The translations under genes were made by a program, and so were the position numbers. Positions 36,452 through 46,672 of a DNA stretch of 64,000 nucleotides are shown here, piece after piece. Below the pieces are notes generated by a model that worked only from the letters and a program-made list of their open reading frames with translations, did no database searches and was not told where the DNA came from. The DNA comes from Agarilytica rhodophyticola (lineage in GTDB: Bacteria > Pseudomonadota > Gammaproteobacteria > Pseudomonadales > Cellvibrionaceae). The DNA is taken from the NCBI RefSeq assembly GCF_002157225.2, contig NZ_CP020038.1, positions 4,494,501-4,558,500 of the forward strand, given 5' to 3'. The stretch's first letter is position 1. Each line of letters opens with the position of its first letter.

Positions 36452-36641
36452 AGGGTACAAGCTCTTATGCCGTTCCATATAGTGTAGGCAATTTTATAAA
36501 AATCAATAGCTTGCTGCTAAGATCATACAAAAGCATGTATACTTTATTGAAATTTTATGACAAGCAAATCATTATAACATCAACGATTAAACGACTGTCT
36601 TTTGAAGAACATCAATTCTAAAGCCATTAGAGATAACTATC

Positions 36642-38273
36642 TTGTCCGTGAAAAAAAACGCCTACAATTTTGACGTCCTCATCATCGGCAGTGGCGCTGC
36701 CGGACTGACACTCGCTCTAAATATAGCGCAACAGTTTAAAGTTGCCGTGCTAAGTAAGGGTGAGATTACCGAGGGATCGACCTGGCATGCACAGGGTGGA
36801 ATCGCCGCCGTATTAGACGATGAGGATACGATAGACTCTCATGTGCAAGATACCTTGGCGGCAGGTGGTGGCCTATGCCACCGCGATACCGTTGAATTCA
36901 CGGTTCGCAATAGTAAAGAAGCAATTAAGTGGCTGATCGATATTGGCGTCGATTTTACCAAAAATCAAGATTCTGATGATTACCACCTCACCCGCGAAGG
37001 TGGCCACAGTCATAGGCGTATCATTCACAGTGCCGATGCCACAGGACGAGCAGTGCACTCCACACTAGTGGATCGAGCACGTAATACCGATGACCTCTCC
37101 CTCTTTGAACATCATGTCGCCCTGGACTTAATTACCCAACCAGAGCCAAACGGTAAAAGGCTGCGCTGTGCTGGAGCCTACGTATTTAATCGCGCAAGAG
37201 ACCAAGTAGAAGTCTTCACTGCCAAAGCCGTAGTGCTTGCCACTGGGGGAGCAAGTAAAGTCTATCTCTATACCAGTAATCCCGACGGTGCTTCTGGAGA
37301 TGGTATTGCAATGGCGTGGCGAGCCGGCTGCCGGGTTGCTAATATGGAATTTAACCAGTTTCACCCCACTTGTCTCTATCATCCCAAAGCGAAATCCTTC
37401 CTTATTACCGAAGCACTGCGTGGTGAAGGTGCGAAGCTGCGCTTACCTAACGGCGAAGCTTTTATGCACAAATTTCACGAGCGCGCAGAGTTGGCGCCTC
37501 GCGATGTGGTAGCAAGGGCAATCGATCATGAGATGAAACGCGTGGGCAGTGACTATGTGCATCTAGACATCAGCCATAAACCCCCTGAATTTATCAATGA
37601 TCATTTCCCCACGGTAAAAGAGCAATGTCTGCAATACGGTATCGATATTACCAAGGAACCTATACCTGTGGTGCCAGCGGCCCACTATACCTGTGGCGGT
37701 GTGGCCGTGAATCTTAAGGGCCAGACAGATCTAAGAAATCTCTACGCCATTGGGGAAGCTTCATTTACTGGACTGCACGGTGCTAATCGCATGGCCAGTA
37801 ACTCCCTACTGGAATGTATTGTCTATGCTAAATCTGCTGCTGATACCATAAAAGCTTCCATTGATAGTATTGCGCCGCCAACACAACCACCAGAGTGGGA
37901 TGAATCCAGAGTCACAGACTCGGACGAAGATGTTGTGATTTCTCACAATTGGGACGAGCTAAGACGTTTTATGTGGGACTACGTGGGTATTGTCCGCACT
38001 CATAAGCGTTTAGAGCGCGCCACACATCGCATCAAGTTGCTTCAAAAGGAAATTAACGAATACTACTCCAACTACAAAGTTGGCAATGATTTAATAGAAT
38101 TGAGAAACTTGGCTATGGTGGCGGAGCTTATCATTCGCTCTGCGGTGGCACGTAAGGAAAGCAGGGGTTTGCACTATTCACTGGACTACCCCAAGCCTGC
38201 CAATATTGCACAAGACACGGTGCTAGTACCGATGAACCATGCAGCGCAAAAGACCATCGTACATAGCGATTAA
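36642..38273 (+). CDS. nadB: L-aspartate oxidase
   Basis: FAD enzyme oxidising aspartate to iminoaspartate, the first step of NAD synthesis with NadA. It is 543 residues. The FAD Rossmann motif [13 protein letters not shown] (15-27), substrate-site segments [22 protein letters not shown] and [12 protein letters not shown], and [12 protein letters not shown] are intact. The start is taken as TTG 36642, with GTG 36648 as an alternative; an AGAG site about nine bases before TTG favours it. It is divergent from rpoE, as in many gammaproteobacteria. Confidence 0.95.
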   Translation: MSVKKNAYNFDVLIIGSGAAGLTLALNIAQQFKVAVLSKGEITEGSTWHAQGGIAAVLDDEDTIDSHVQDTLAAGGGLCHRDTVEFTVRNSKEAIKWLIDIGVDFTKNQDSDDYHLTREGGHSHRRIIHSADATGRAVHSTLVDRARNTDDLSLFEHHVALDLITQPEPNGKRLRCAGAYVFNRARDQVEVFTAKAVVLATGGASKVYLYTSNPDGASGDGIAMAWRAGCRVANMEFNQFHPTCLYHPKAKSFLITEALRGEGAKLRLPNGEAFMHKFHERAELAPRDVVARAIDHEMKRVGSDYVHLDISHKPPEFINDHFPTVKEQCLQYGIDITKEPIPVVPAAHYTCGGVAVNLKGQTDLRNLYAIGEASFTGLHGANRMASNSLLECIVYAKSAADTIKASIDSIAPPTQPPEWDESRVTDSDEDVVISHNWDELRRFMWDYVGIVRTHKRLERATHRIKLLQKEINEYYSNYKVGNDLIELRNLAMVAELIIRSAVARKESRGLHYSLDYPKPANIAQDTVLVPMNHAAQKTIVHSD

Positions 38274-38295
38274 AGTATCTTACTTTTCCATTGCG

Positions 38296-38739
38296 CTAGT
38301 GTATTTTGCCCGTATTAAAAAACACCCGCAATTGGCGATGATGTTCTGATGAAACTGAATCTGGCAATAAAACTAGGTGAATAGGTAGTGACCACTTAGA
38401 CAAGGTTTGTTGATTCCGTAAACTACAGGCCACTATGTAAGGGGTAACAACAGCGCTGCCAATCAAGTGGCAGCACACTCTTACTTTACCCATCATCAGT
38501 TCTACCCTACCGTGGCGAATAACGATTCTCTCAATCGCAAACAAAACTCTCAGACGACGCCCCATATCAGCAACAGAAATCAGCCCTAGGGCTAGCACCA
38601 CTGCGCGGGCAGGGAATGAAAGTGGCATTAGGCACAAAGCTAACACCAATAACAAAATGACAGTGCCGTATAGCCCACACAATATCCGCGAGCAACGATG
38701 GGGAATATCAATTATCTGGTTGTAGGCCTGTGTTTGCAC
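38296..38739 (-). CDS. ygfX: YgfX-like membrane protein (CptA family)
   Basis: 147 residues. Two adjacent hydrophobic helices (about 18-37 and 42-60) are followed by a cytoplasmic domain with many basic residues (MGRRLRVLFAIERIVIRHG), the YgfX/CptA pattern. The E. coli homologue has been described as a toxin-like inhibitor of cell division but is also simply a conserved partner gene of sdhE. Its GTG start lies inside the 3' end of sdhE (32-bp overlap). Confidence 0.75.
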   Translation of the reverse strand: MQTQAYNQIIDIPHRCSRILCGLYGTVILLLVLALCLMPLSFPARAVVLALGLISVADMGRRLRVLFAIERIVIRHGRVELMMGKVRVCCHLIGSAVVTPYIVACSLRNQQTLSKWSLPIHLVLLPDSVSSEHHRQLRVFFNTGKIH

Positions 38740-38959
38740 GGATAATGTCCACTATTATCTTCATATCAGGGTCTTCCGGATTACCCTTTTTTAAAAACCA
38801 ATTAAACAGCTCTTGATCCTCACAAGTAAGCAAGGTTTCGAACAAAACTTTGTGATCGTCGCTCAAACTGGGAAATACGTTCTCAAGAAAAGGTAAAAGC
38901 ACTAAGTCCAATTCCAACATACCTCGGCGAGTAGCCCACCGCAGACGCTTAAGATCCAT
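38708..38959 (-). CDS. sdhE: FAD assembly factor SdhE
   Basis: Small protein promoting covalent flavinylation of succinate dehydrogenase and fumarate reductase. It is about 83 residues. The active RGMLELD motif (residues 12-18) is intact, followed by LLTCEDQELFNWFL. ATG 38959 is chosen because GGAG lies five bases upstream; GTG 38965 is the alternative. It overlaps ygfX, and ygfZ is transcribed away on the other strand, the standard sdhE-ygfX / ygfZ arrangement. Confidence 0.93.
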   Translation of the reverse strand: MDLKRLRWATRRGMLELDLVLLPFLENVFPSLSDDHKVLFETLLTCEDQELFNWFLKKGNPEDPDMKIIVDIIRANTGLQPDN

Positions 38960-39154
38960 TAACACTCCGAAAATTGATTAAAAATAGTAAGGGTCTGTAT
39001 GACACCCCTTGTATAAAAAACAAGGTAAACCCATATCATCAAAGCTTACGTATAACTTGCCGCAAGATTATATGGCATTGTAATGTTTACGTCTTTAACC
39101 AATAGAAGATAATATCTTCGTCGCTCTATCACTAAATTATTTGTATCTCTTATT

Positions 39155-40141
39155 ATGCAGTGGAAAAAAATACTCGATTCTCACCAACACTCAAACCAAA
39201 TAAAACCAGAGCAAACGTGGCAAACACCTCTGGATGATTATCGTCTAATTATAGTTGAAGGTGAGGACAGTGAAACCTTCTTGCAAGGGCAATGCACCTG
39301 CGATTTCGCCCTCTTGGAGCGTAATATATTTATACCAGGAGCCCACTGCAGCCACAAAGGACGGATGAATTCAAATTTTGTCGCAGCTCGCCTTAATACG
39401 AAAACAATCGCTCTGCGGGTACGAGCAGATATTAGCCAATTTGCGTTGGAGGCATTAAAAAAATATGCCGTGTTCTCAAAAGCCACATTACAGGTTAGTG
39501 AAAGCTATCAGCTGTTAGGCTTAGTAGGTGATCAAGCCCTTACTACAGCGACTCATATTTTCCCGGTCTCTAAAGCTGGAGAAGTGGTAGAGCACAATAA
39601 TATTTTTATGTTGCATCACGCCGATGATCAGATAGAACTTTGGTGTCCTTCAAACGAACTAAGCCAATTAGTTGAGCAGCTGGGCGCATTGGAATTACAG
39701 CAGAACAGCAATTTATGGCGATTAAAAAACATTCAAAGAGGCATTGGAGAAGTTGAGGCCGCGACCCTAGAAAAGTTAATTCCGCAAGAAATTAACTTGC
39801 AGTATATAGATGGCATCTCGTTTAAAAAAGGATGTTATACCGGCCAAGAAATCATTGCGCGGCTACATTACCGTGGCCAGCAAAAAAAACATATGTATCG
39901 TGCTGTTATAGAAACAGCAGTTTCACCAGAAGCAAACACGGCGGTTTATCAAAGCCCTGTGAACATTGAGGCTCTGGGCAAAGCACGTGGCACAGTCATC
40001 AATAGCGCCCGTGTCAGCCCATCACATCATGAAATTCTCGTGTTATGTGATGATGTTCTCAGTCAAGATAACGCCTGTATTATGATCAATAATTCTCTTG
40101 TAAATATTCAATGGGCCGCGCTTCCATATGCTATAAGTTAA
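39155..40141 (+). CDS. ygfZ: tRNA-modifying/folate-binding Fe-S protein YgfZ
   Basis: 328-residue GcvT-like protein involved in Fe-S cluster repair and maturation of enzymes such as MiaB. The diagnostic C-terminal motif KKGCYTGQEIIAR, with the redox cysteine, is present (about 227-239). The N-terminal GcvT-like strand VEGEDSETFLQGQCTCDF matches the family. It is divergent from sdhE-ygfX. Confidence 0.94.
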   Translation: MQWKKILDSHQHSNQIKPEQTWQTPLDDYRLIIVEGEDSETFLQGQCTCDFALLERNIFIPGAHCSHKGRMNSNFVAARLNTKTIALRVRADISQFALEALKKYAVFSKATLQVSESYQLLGLVGDQALTTATHIFPVSKAGEVVEHNNIFMLHHADDQIELWCPSNELSQLVEQLGALELQQNSNLWRLKNIQRGIGEVEAATLEKLIPQEINLQYIDGISFKKGCYTGQEIIARLHYRGQQKKHMYRAVIETAVSPEANTAVYQSPVNIEALGKARGTVINSARVSPSHHEILVLCDDVLSQDNACIMINNSLVNIQWAALPYAIS

Positions 40142-40221
40142 GTTAGCTGCGAATAAACGCAGCACAACTCTGTAGCCTCTGCGCTATGGCGTTTGTCTTT
40201 CGCTTATACAGGAGCATCTCT

Positions 40222-41055
40222 ATGAATTCGGTCGCTGAAAAAGTCGCAGGACAGATTATTGCAGCTATCGATGCCGATAAGTTAGTTCTACCCACCATGC
40301 CTGAAATGGCCCTCAAAGTGCGTGAAGTATCTGAGGATGTGGACGCCAGTATTATGCAACTCAACGAAGTTATCAGCAGCGATGCCGCTCTCACCGCTCG
40401 AATAATAAAAGTCGCCAACAGCCCACTGTTTAGAGGCGCACGTGAAATTGAAGATTTAAATATGGCCCTGTCTCGCTTGGGTATGCAAACCACCAGCAAC
40501 TTAGCCACAGGATTAGCTATGGAACAAATGTTCCAGGCCACATCCGATATTATTGATCAACGTATGCGAGAAGTATGGTCAAAATCCAGCGAGATTGCAG
40601 GAATTTGCCATGTGTTATGCAAGCACTACACAAAACTTCGCCCCGACCAAGCCGCTCTCGCCGGTTTAGTTCATCAAATCGGCGTGTTACCCATCTTATC
40701 TTTTGCTGAAGAAAGCCATACCTTAATGAACGACAGTATGACTCTCGATAGTGTTATTGAACAAGTTCACCCCACCATTGGCGTCAAGATATTAACCACC
40801 TGGGAGTTTCCTAAAGAGATACGCAATATTCCTGTAGATTATCTCGATTTCTCACGCGATATACCCAAGGCAGATTACGCAGATTTAGTCACGGTTGGTA
40901 TGCTGCAAAGCTATGCCGACTCAGACAAAACACAGCATATAGATCACCATGACGTATTGGCCTTTGTTCGTTTAGGCTTAGATCCTGATATTGAATCGGC
41001 AGAAGCTGAAGATCTTAGCGAAGAGATGGAAGCCGCCATGGCCATGCTGCAATAA
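40222..41055 (+). CDS. HDOD-domain protein
   Basis: 277 residues from ATG 40222, chosen over ATG 40186 because AGGAG lies seven bases upstream. The HDOD (degenerate HD) domain spans about 15-215. LPTMPEMALKVREVSEDVDAS opens it; the INEVIxxDxAL-like segment reads NEVISSDAALTARIIKVANS; and GLVHQIGVLPIL replaces the HD catalytic residues. HDOD proteins act in signalling, motility and second-messenger networks without a known enzymatic activity. It follows ygfZ closely and ends convergent with ung. Confidence 0.88.
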   Translation: MNSVAEKVAGQIIAAIDADKLVLPTMPEMALKVREVSEDVDASIMQLNEVISSDAALTARIIKVANSPLFRGAREIEDLNMALSRLGMQTTSNLATGLAMEQMFQATSDIIDQRMREVWSKSSEIAGICHVLCKHYTKLRPDQAALAGLVHQIGVLPILSFAEESHTLMNDSMTLDSVIEQVHPTIGVKILTTWEFPKEIRNIPVDYLDFSRDIPKADYADLVTVGMLQSYADSDKTQHIDHHDVLAFVRLGLDPDIESAEAEDLSEEMEAAMAMLQ

Positions 41056-41076
41056 CACCCTCTCTACTGGTAACAC

Positions 41077-41102
41077 TTCAGAGCCTATTTATAGGCTCTG
41101 AA
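41077..41102. terminator. hairpin between convergent HDOD and ung genes
   Basis: TTCAGAGCCTA (41077-41087), loop TTTA, TAGGCTCTGAA (41092-41102): eleven perfect pairs. It is placed between the two stop codons. No clear T-run follows, but its strength and position support a shared terminator. Confidence 0.6.
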
Positions 41103-41129
41103 AATTAATATCACTGCATTCACCAGAAT

Positions 41130-41816
41130 TTATACGTCTGGCACAGACCAGTCTATTTCCGTTTTACCTTGAGAGCGCAGCACCTCATTAGTGGCTGCAA
41201 AATGACCATTACCTAAAAAGCCTCGGTGCGCAGATAAAGGCGAAGGATGGGGTGATTTAAACACGGTATGACGCGTTGTATCGATAAAACTCCCTTTTTT
41301 CTGGGCATAGCTGCCCCACAGTAAAAACACGACACCATCACTCTTATCATTTAACTGATGAACAATGGCATCAGTAAATTGTTCCCAACCTCGCCCTTGA
41401 TGAGAGCCCGCCCGAGCCTGTTCCACTGTCAGGGTGGCATTTAACAACAATACCCCTTGCTGAGCCCAGCTCTGTAGGCAGCCATGTGTAGGAAACGGAA
41501 TATTTAATTCTTGCTGAATTTCTTTAAAAATATTCTGCAACGACGGAGGAAAACGCACACCAGGTAGCACCGAGAAAGACAGGCCATGCGCTTGGCCTGG
41601 CCCGTGATAAGGATCTTGTCCTAAGATAACCACTTTCACCTGATCAAAGGGCGTGGTGTTAAGGGCATTAAAAATATCTTTGCCTGAGGGGTAAATCACT
41701 TTACCCATACGTTTTTCTTCAAGCAAAAATTGTTTTAACGCTTTCATATACGGTGCATTAAATTCATCACCGATAACATCCAACCAACTATGATGGAGAT
41801 CTACTTTATTCGCCAA
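41130..41816 (-). CDS. ung: uracil-DNA glycosylase
   Basis: Removes uracil from DNA in base excision repair. It is 228 residues. The catalytic water-activating motif [18 protein letters not shown] (67-84) contains D68 and H71. The leucine-intercalation loop [11 protein letters not shown] is intact, and [13 protein letters not shown] precedes it. It starts at TTG 41816 with AAGGG nine bases upstream. Confidence 0.97.
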   Translation of the reverse strand: MANKVDLHHSWLDVIGDEFNAPYMKALKQFLLEEKRMGKVIYPSGKDIFNALNTTPFDQVKVVILGQDPYHGPGQAHGLSFSVLPGVRFPPSLQNIFKEIQQELNIPFPTHGCLQSWAQQGVLLLNATLTVEQARAGSHQGRGWEQFTDAIVHQLNDKSDGVVFLLWGSYAQKKGSFIDTTRHTVFKSPHPSPLSAHRGFLGNGHFAATNEVLRSQGKTEIDWSVPDV

Positions 41817-41837
41817 GACACTGTGCCCTTTTTATAT

Positions 41838-43343
41838 TTATTCAGGTCGCATATGAGGAAATAACAAGACATCACGAATTGAAGGAGAGTCGGTTAATAA
41901 CATCACCAAACGATCAATACCGATACCCTCACCCGCTGTTGGCGGCAAACCATATTCCAACGCACGCACATAATCGGCGTCATAATGCATGGCTTCATCA
42001 TCACCGGCATCTTTTTCTGCCACTTGAGCTTTAAAACGTTCAGCTTGATCTTCAGGGTCATTGAGCTCCGAGAAGCCGTTGGCAATTTCACGCCCGCCAA
42101 CAAAAAATTCAAAACGATCTGTAACAAAAGGATTGCTATCACTGCGTCTCGCTAGCGGCGATACTTCTGTGGGATATTCGGTAATAAAAGTTGGTTGATC
42201 CAATAAGTGCTCAACAGTTTTTTCAAAAATCTCAATTTGAACCTTACCCAAGCCCCAACTATCTTTTAAGGGAATATGTAAGTCTTTCGCGATAGCACGC
42301 GCGCTGTTTTCATCTGCAAGAGCTTCTGCGCTGATGTTATCGTTGTATTTTAAAATGGAATCAAAAACACTTAGGCGTTGGAAAGGTTGGCCAAAGTCGT
42401 AAGTAGTAGAACCTTCCACTTCGCCATCAGCATTTTTTACTGTATTAGTTACTTCTGTTGAACCCAACACTGCGCGCGAAAGTTCACGCAACATATCTTC
42501 AGTTAAATCCATTAAATCGTGGTAGTCCGCATAAGCCTGATAAAATTCAAGCATGGTAAATTCAGGATTGTGGCGAGTAGACAAACCCTCGTTGCGGAAA
42601 TTGCGATTAATTTCATACACACGCTCAAAACCGCCCACGACTAATCTTTTAAGATACAATTCAGGTGCGATACGCAAATACATATCAATATCTAAAGCAT
42701 TGTGATGGGTTTTAAATGGACGCGCCGTTGCACCACCGGGAATGGTTTGCAGCATGGGCGTTTCCACTTCTAAGAAACTATGCTGATTGAGATAGTTGCG
42801 AATAAATGAAATCACATTAGAGCGTAACTGAAACGTGTTGCGCACATCAGGATTAGCAATTAAATCCACATAGCGTTGACGATAACGCAACTCCTGATCG
42901 GCCAAGCCGTGGTGTTTATCTGGCAACGGTCGCAAAGCTTTAGTTAACAATATGTAGCGATCCATATTGACATACAAATCACCCTTACCTGACTTATGCA
43001 AAACACCCTCGACGCCGACAATATCTCCCAAATCCAATGACTTAGCAAACGGGCGCGCCTCTTTAGTAACGTACAACTGAATGCGGCCAGACCCATCTTG
43101 AATTTCCATAAAGGCACCACGATTACGAATCACACGGCCAGCGATACTCACCACCATTTCAAGTTCGGCTAAATCTTCTTTTGCTTGATCAGAAAAACCA
43201 TCTTGCAATACTTGCGCATGATTTGCAGGCCGAAAATCGTTGGGAAATGCGACGCCGTTTTCTCGAATCGTCTTTAGCTTAGCGCGACGCTCGGCGATTA
43301 ATTTATTTTCATCTTGTTGCGTCGAATTATTTTCTTCACTCAT
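41838..43343 (-). CDS. lysS: lysyl-tRNA synthetase, class II
   Basis: 501 residues. The N-terminal OB anticodon-binding domain (about 55-165, including [22 protein letters not shown]) is followed by the class II core. Motif 2 is [20 protein letters not shown] and motif 3 is [20 protein letters not shown]. Gene order prfB-lysS, with 49 bp between, matches the E. coli operon. Confidence 0.97.
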   Translation of the reverse strand: MSEENNSTQQDENKLIAERRAKLKTIRENGVAFPNDFRPANHAQVLQDGFSDQAKEDLAELEMVVSIAGRVIRNRGAFMEIQDGSGRIQLYVTKEARPFAKSLDLGDIVGVEGVLHKSGKGDLYVNMDRYILLTKALRPLPDKHHGLADQELRYRQRYVDLIANPDVRNTFQLRSNVISFIRNYLNQHSFLEVETPMLQTIPGGATARPFKTHHNALDIDMYLRIAPELYLKRLVVGGFERVYEINRNFRNEGLSTRHNPEFTMLEFYQAYADYHDLMDLTEDMLRELSRAVLGSTEVTNTVKNADGEVEGSTTYDFGQPFQRLSVFDSILKYNDNISAEALADENSARAIAKDLHIPLKDSWGLGKVQIEIFEKTVEHLLDQPTFITEYPTEVSPLARRSDSNPFVTDRFEFFVGGREIANGFSELNDPEDQAERFKAQVAEKDAGDDEAMHYDADYVRALEYGLPPTAGEGIGIDRLVMLLTDSPSIRDVLLFPHMRPE

Positions 43344-43392
43344 TCACATTATCCCAAATTGTAGTTAAATGCCTGTGTTATTAATTAACTTA

Positions 43393-44488
43393 TTAAAGAC
43401 CAGCTTTTAAGCTGGCTTCTATAAAATCATCGAGCTTGCCATCAAGTACGGCTTGGCAATTGCTGGTTTGCACATTGGTACGCAAATCCTTAATACGCTG
43501 GTCATCGAGCACATAGGAGCGAATTTGACTGCCCCAACCAATATCTGATTTCGAATCTTCCATGGCTTGTTTTTCAGCATTACGCTTCAGCATTTCTTGC
43601 TCGTAGAGCCTTGCACGTAACATTTTCCACGCCTGATCACGGTTGGCATGCTGAGAGCGTTGACTCTGACATTCCACCACTACGCCAGTAGGCTCATGGG
43701 TTAAACGCACCGCCGAATCGGTTTTGTTAACATGTTGCCCGCCCGCCCCAGAAGCGCGATAAGTATCAGTACGCACATCTGCCGGGTTAATATCGATCTC
43801 AATATTATCGTCAATTTCGGGTGAAACAAAAACCGAACAGAAAGATGTATGACGGCGATTACCTGAATCAAAAGGCGATTTACGTACCAAGCGATGAACG
43901 CCAGTTTCAGTCCTTAGCCAACCAAAGGCATACTCCCCTTCAAAACGAATGGTTGCACTTTTAATACCCGCCACATCACCGGCAGAGGCCTCTTCCAATG
44001 TAGTTTTAAAACCGTGGGCTTCTCCCCAGCGCAGATACATACGCAACACCATTTCCGCCCAGTCCTGTGCTTCCGTACCACCAGAGCCAGACTGAATATC
44101 CAAAAATGCATTATTGGGGTCCATATCGCCAGAAAACATACGACGAAATTCTAATTTAGCAAGGAGCTTATCGAGATTTTCAATTTCAGCAGTGACATCA
44201 TTAACACTATCTTCGTCGTTTTCTTCCACGGCAAGTTCAATCAACTCACGACAGTCACTAACACCGCTATCGAGACTTTCAATAGTCTCCACCACATCTT
44301 CTAAAGAGGAACGCTCACGGCCTAAGGTTTGCGCGCGCTCAGGATCATTCCAAACATCTGGCTCAGCCAGTTCTAATTCAACTTCCGCTAGACGCTCTTT
44401 CTTCTCAACATATTCAAAGATACCCCCTAAGCACGTCAGTACGCGCCATGAGTTCATCAAGCTTGTTCATCAAGGGGTTAATTTCCAT
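43393..44488 (-). CDS. prfB: peptide chain release factor 2 with programmed +1 frameshift
   Basis: RF2 recognises UAA and UGA. The full product is about 364 residues, made only if ribosomes shift +1 at codon 25. The short first frame begins [18 protein letters not shown] at ATG 44488 and ends LRGYL-stop, with the stop TGA at 44414-44416. Reading resumes as [16 protein letters not shown]. The anticodon tripeptide SPF (in [10 protein letters not shown]) and catalytic GGQ ([10 protein letters not shown]) are intact. ATG 44494 is an alternative start. The frameshift gives feedback control by RF2 level. Confidence 0.95.
44413..44428 (-). promoter_or_regulatory. prfB frameshift site
   Basis: An internal Shine-Dalgarno AGGGGG (44428-44423) stands just before CTT-TGA (44419-44414), the canonical CUU-UGA slip codons. 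A base is skipped so that CTT-T-GAA is read. Spacing and sequence match the E. coli RF2 element. Confidence 0.93.
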
Positions 44489-44950
44489 AGACATCGTCTC
44501 TTTAAAGGTCATCATCTACTAAAAAATAGACACATTGCTCAGTATTAAAGCGGGAACTCCTGTACTAATAATCACAGCGATCAAAAACGCAGAATAAACC
44601 ACTAAGTATAGAGATATTACCCGTACTAGAGCACTAAAAATTCGGCGCGGATTGTACCGCAGCGCGCTTACTTTCTCCACTGACGAAGAGATAAGCCAAC
44701 GGACAAGTAACAGATGGCAAGTAAAGGGCGAATTTAAGAAAACCGCTCATAGGAACAACGATAAAACATTGGGCAGCGCCGAAATAAAGGTATTGATGAG
44801 GCCACATAGACAAAAATATAAAAAAGTGGCGCACCATACACTCAAAAAACAAAAAAAGAGAAATAAATCAACAATTTACACGGAATATTTGACATACTAC
44901 TTAACGAGTCTACACTAACCTATTGAAAATAAACTCACGGGGTAAAACGC
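44489..44950. other. intergenic region upstream of the small conserved gene
   Basis: Apart from the promoter at 44889-44916 I see no supported gene. A basic ORF (44652-44918) overlaps that promoter and lacks a ribosome site, so it is not called. Confidence 0.4.
44889..44916 (+). promoter_or_regulatory. sigma-70 promoter for the 76-residue gene
   Basis: Consensus -35 TTGACA (44889-44894), 16-base spacer, -10 TACACT (44911-44916), 35 bp before the GTG start at 44951. Confidence 0.6.
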
Positions 44951-45181
44951 GTGGAATTTATAGAAGCTAATCATATTGAATGGTGTGACATGTGGCAGCA
45001 ACTTGCACAAGACGCCATAAACAACAACGACCCGATTTGTTTGCATATGGGTGCTTGCTGGGAATATATGGGCTCTACGGAAAATCACCACCATTTTAGG
45101 CACTTAAAACACCCATCTACCAACAAAAAAGAATTCATCTACTTAGAACGCAGGAAAAAGACCCTGGCCTGGGCAAGTTAA
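44951..45181 (+). CDS. small conserved hypothetical protein, His-rich
   Basis: 76 residues, starting at GTG 44951. The centre is HMGACWEYMGSTENHHHFRH, rich in His/Cys/Trp and suggestive of a metal or cofactor site, followed by a basic tail (YLERRKKTLAWAS). I believe similar short proteins occur in related gammaproteobacteria, but the function is unknown. It has its own consensus promoter and a terminator, so it forms a single-gene unit just before tRNA-Ser. Confidence 0.65.
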   Translation: MEFIEANHIEWCDMWQQLAQDAINNNDPICLHMGACWEYMGSTENHHHFRHLKHPSTNKKEFIYLERRKKTLAWAS

Positions 45182-45252
45182 AAACAGGCACTACAAAAAC
45201 AGGAAATACAACGGTAAGGCCTGCAACACAAAATTGATTTATACCAACAACT

Positions 45253-45277
45253 GGGGCTACCCTGCCCCTTGTTTTTT
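45253..45277 (+). terminator. rho-independent terminator of the small conserved gene
   Basis: GGGGC (45253-45257), six-base loop, GCCCC (45264-45268), then TTGTTTTTT. Its T-run overlaps the -35 region of the tRNA-Ser promoter. Confidence 0.75.
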
Positions 45278-45297
45278 CGACGACCTATCAGTATGAT
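45269..45297 (+). promoter_or_regulatory. tRNA-Ser promoter
   Basis: TTGTTT (45269-45274), 17-base spacer, TATGAT (45292-45297). The tRNA starts 12 bases after the -10, as expected for a stable-RNA promoter. Confidence 0.65.
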
Positions 45298-45308
45298 GCA
45301 CGCCCTCT

Positions 45309-45396
45309 GGTGAGGTGTCCGAGTGGCCGAAGGAGCACGCCTGGAAAGTGTGTAAGTCGAAAGGCTTCGAGGGTTCGAATCCCTCCCTCACCGCCA
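45309..45396 (+). tRNA. tRNA-Ser (anticodon GGA)
   Basis: 88 bases with encoded CCA. The acceptor stem GGTGAGG pairs with CCTCACC. The D-arm, the anticodon loop CTGGAAA with GGA at 45343-45345, a long type II variable arm and the T-loop GGTTCGAATCC are all present. Its last 18 bases form part of the attachment repeat that recurs at 54013. Confidence 0.95.
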
Positions 45397-45417
45397 TATC
45401 ATCTTGGCCTATTCTGG
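45379..45417 (+). other. attL: tRNA-Ser 3' end attachment repeat
   Basis: 39 bases starting in the tRNA T-arm (ATCCCTCCCTCACCGCCA) and running into the flank to TTGGCCTATTCTGG. 37 of 39 bases recur at 54013-54051. A second copy of TTGGCCTATTCTGG (45476-45489) is followed by ~55 bp that also match the sequence after the right copy. Confidence 0.8.
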
Positions 45418-45807
45418 CCTTTATTAGCAAAATCAACCACTTACAGCAACTTAATTTTTTTCAACTTGGCCTTTATTGGCCTATTCTGGACATTGATTTC
45501 GACACCTTTTCGACACCTAATTCAAGAGCAAATCGGCACCAAAAACCGCATAAATACGCGTTACATAACACCCTTCATTTTGATTCTCAGTATAATGATT
45601 CTGGGCAATTTATAATCTTTCTTAGGGGGATATGTGCGCGCAACTCATAGGGACGCTGAAGAGCGTTATGAATAATTTCGAAAACTAACAAGAGATAAAA
45701 TACTTGCTTCTTTACCATACGCCGATAAAAAACTAATTAAATTAGAACGTATATCAGCGAAAGCTCTTGTAGAATCAAAAGTATGGGCGTCCGATCCATC
45801 GCGTAGA
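45418..45807. other. island left flank, no intact gene
   Basis: Holds the duplicated TTGGCCTATTCTGG flank, the direct repeat TTTCGACACC-TTTTCGACACC (about 45497-45517) and, from about 45670, codons that extend the following acetyltransferase-like frame upstream without a start codon. Its 5' end therefore looks lost or frameshifted. Confidence 0.5.
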
Positions 45808-46170
45808 GTGAACTGGGACTGGGAAGGCGGCGGCTATGATGAGTATAGTTTCAGACATCCTAAACGTTTCGAAATGGCTACATGGTATGGTAGTAAACTA
45901 GCAAGCCTTTGCTTAGGCAGGCCATCATATATGGGCGGCCACTTGAGACTAGACTTTGCTGAGGCAAATCCATCTGAAAACCCGTTGAAAGGCCGTATTA
46001 TTCCTATAATACTCTCTGCTGGTGAATTATATGCCTCGATAATAGGAGCTAGCGAAATCCGGCTTATTGATCCGATAGATAGTAAATTAGTTAACTATTA
46101 TTCATCTTTTGGTTATCGCTACGTTAGCCATAATGTAAAAAAGCACTATTTAGTTAAGGATCTAACATGA
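45808..46170 (+). CDS. GNAT-like domain protein, probably 5'-truncated
   Basis: 120 residues from GTG 45808, but the same frame is open for about 45 further codons upstream (KLERISAKALVESKVWASDPSRRV) with no usable start. The C-terminal part SEIRLIDPIDSKLVNYYSSFGY is typical of the last strands of GNAT acetyltransferases. The stop overlaps the next ATG (ATGA). The function is unknown. It is probably a decaying island cargo gene. Confidence 0.5.
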   Translation: MNWDWEGGGYDEYSFRHPKRFEMATWYGSKLASLCLGRPSYMGGHLRLDFAEANPSENPLKGRIIPIILSAGELYASIIGASEIRLIDPIDSKLVNYYSSFGYRYVSHNVKKHYLVKDLT

Positions 46171-46331
46171 AAAAAGATGACAAAAAAGAAGATAAGTCCA
46201 AAACTATTGAAGAAAAAGCCAAGGAAATTTTAAAAAATAATCCCATATATATGCCGGACGAACCAACTACGATTGGCAGCCCTGATAATCTTTTTGAGCC
46301 TAGTGAGAGCGAAGAAAATGAAAACAAGTAG
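46167..46331 (+). CDS. small charged hypothetical protein
   Basis: 54 residues (MKKDDKKEDKSKTIEEKAKE...). Its ATG overlaps the previous stop by four bases, a typical coupled start. It shares a layout with the next small gene (a charged helix with a K-x-I-x-E-x-x-x-A-K-x-[IL]-L-K pattern, then a Pro-containing tail), so the two may be diverged duplicates. The function is unknown. Confidence 0.5.
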   Translation: MKKDDKKEDKSKTIEEKAKEILKNNPIYMPDEPTTIGSPDNLFEPSESEENENK

Positions 46332-46455
46332 CAATCGAGAAGCAAAAAACATTAAAGAAGCAGAGCAAAGAGCCAAGGACTTATTGAAAGACTTACCAAT
46401 TAAAAAGAAGCCCTATATACCTGCCTCCATAAAACCAAGTAAAAATGCTAAGTAA
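46318..46455 (+). CDS. small basic hypothetical protein overlapping its neighbour
   Basis: 45 residues from ATG 46318, overlapping the 3' end of the preceding small gene by 14 bp. It opens MKTSSNREAKNIKEAEQ and ends IPASIKPSKNAK. The helix AEQRAKDLLKDLPIKKKPY mirrors the AKEILKNNPIYMP of the upstream product. No known family. Confidence 0.45.
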   Translation: MKTSSNREAKNIKEAEQRAKDLLKDLPIKKKPYIPASIKPSKNAK

Positions 46456-46496
46456 TTTAAAATATATATTGTATTTAATAGAGACGAATAGCATAG

Positions 46497-46633
46497 CTAG
46501 CGATTCGTCTTTTTAACAGCTTTACGTATTCTTGCCCCTTTAGTACAGGGTTGGTAAAAACCTTTTAAAAACCGGCCTTTACTATCGCGACCTTTACGGG
46601 CTTTTTTGTGGTTCTTGTGCTTCGTCTTTTCAT
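46497..46633 (-). pseudogene. small basic protein gene with single-base frameshift
   Basis: A strong ribosome site (AAGGAGA) precedes ATG 46633, but the frame closes after a few codons. Adding one A to the A-run after the ATG gives a 45-residue basic protein starting MKKTKHKNHKKARKG and ending RKAVKKTNR-stop at 46497. It is a pseudogene or a sequencing slip in a homopolymer. Confidence 0.5.
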
Positions 46634-46672
46634 CTTTTTATTTCTCCTTACTTACTAAGCTCCAGGTTTACA

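Noticed and set aside
44652-44918. Basic 88-residue ORF on the plus strand
   Set aside because: It has no ribosome site and runs through the consensus promoter of the next gene.
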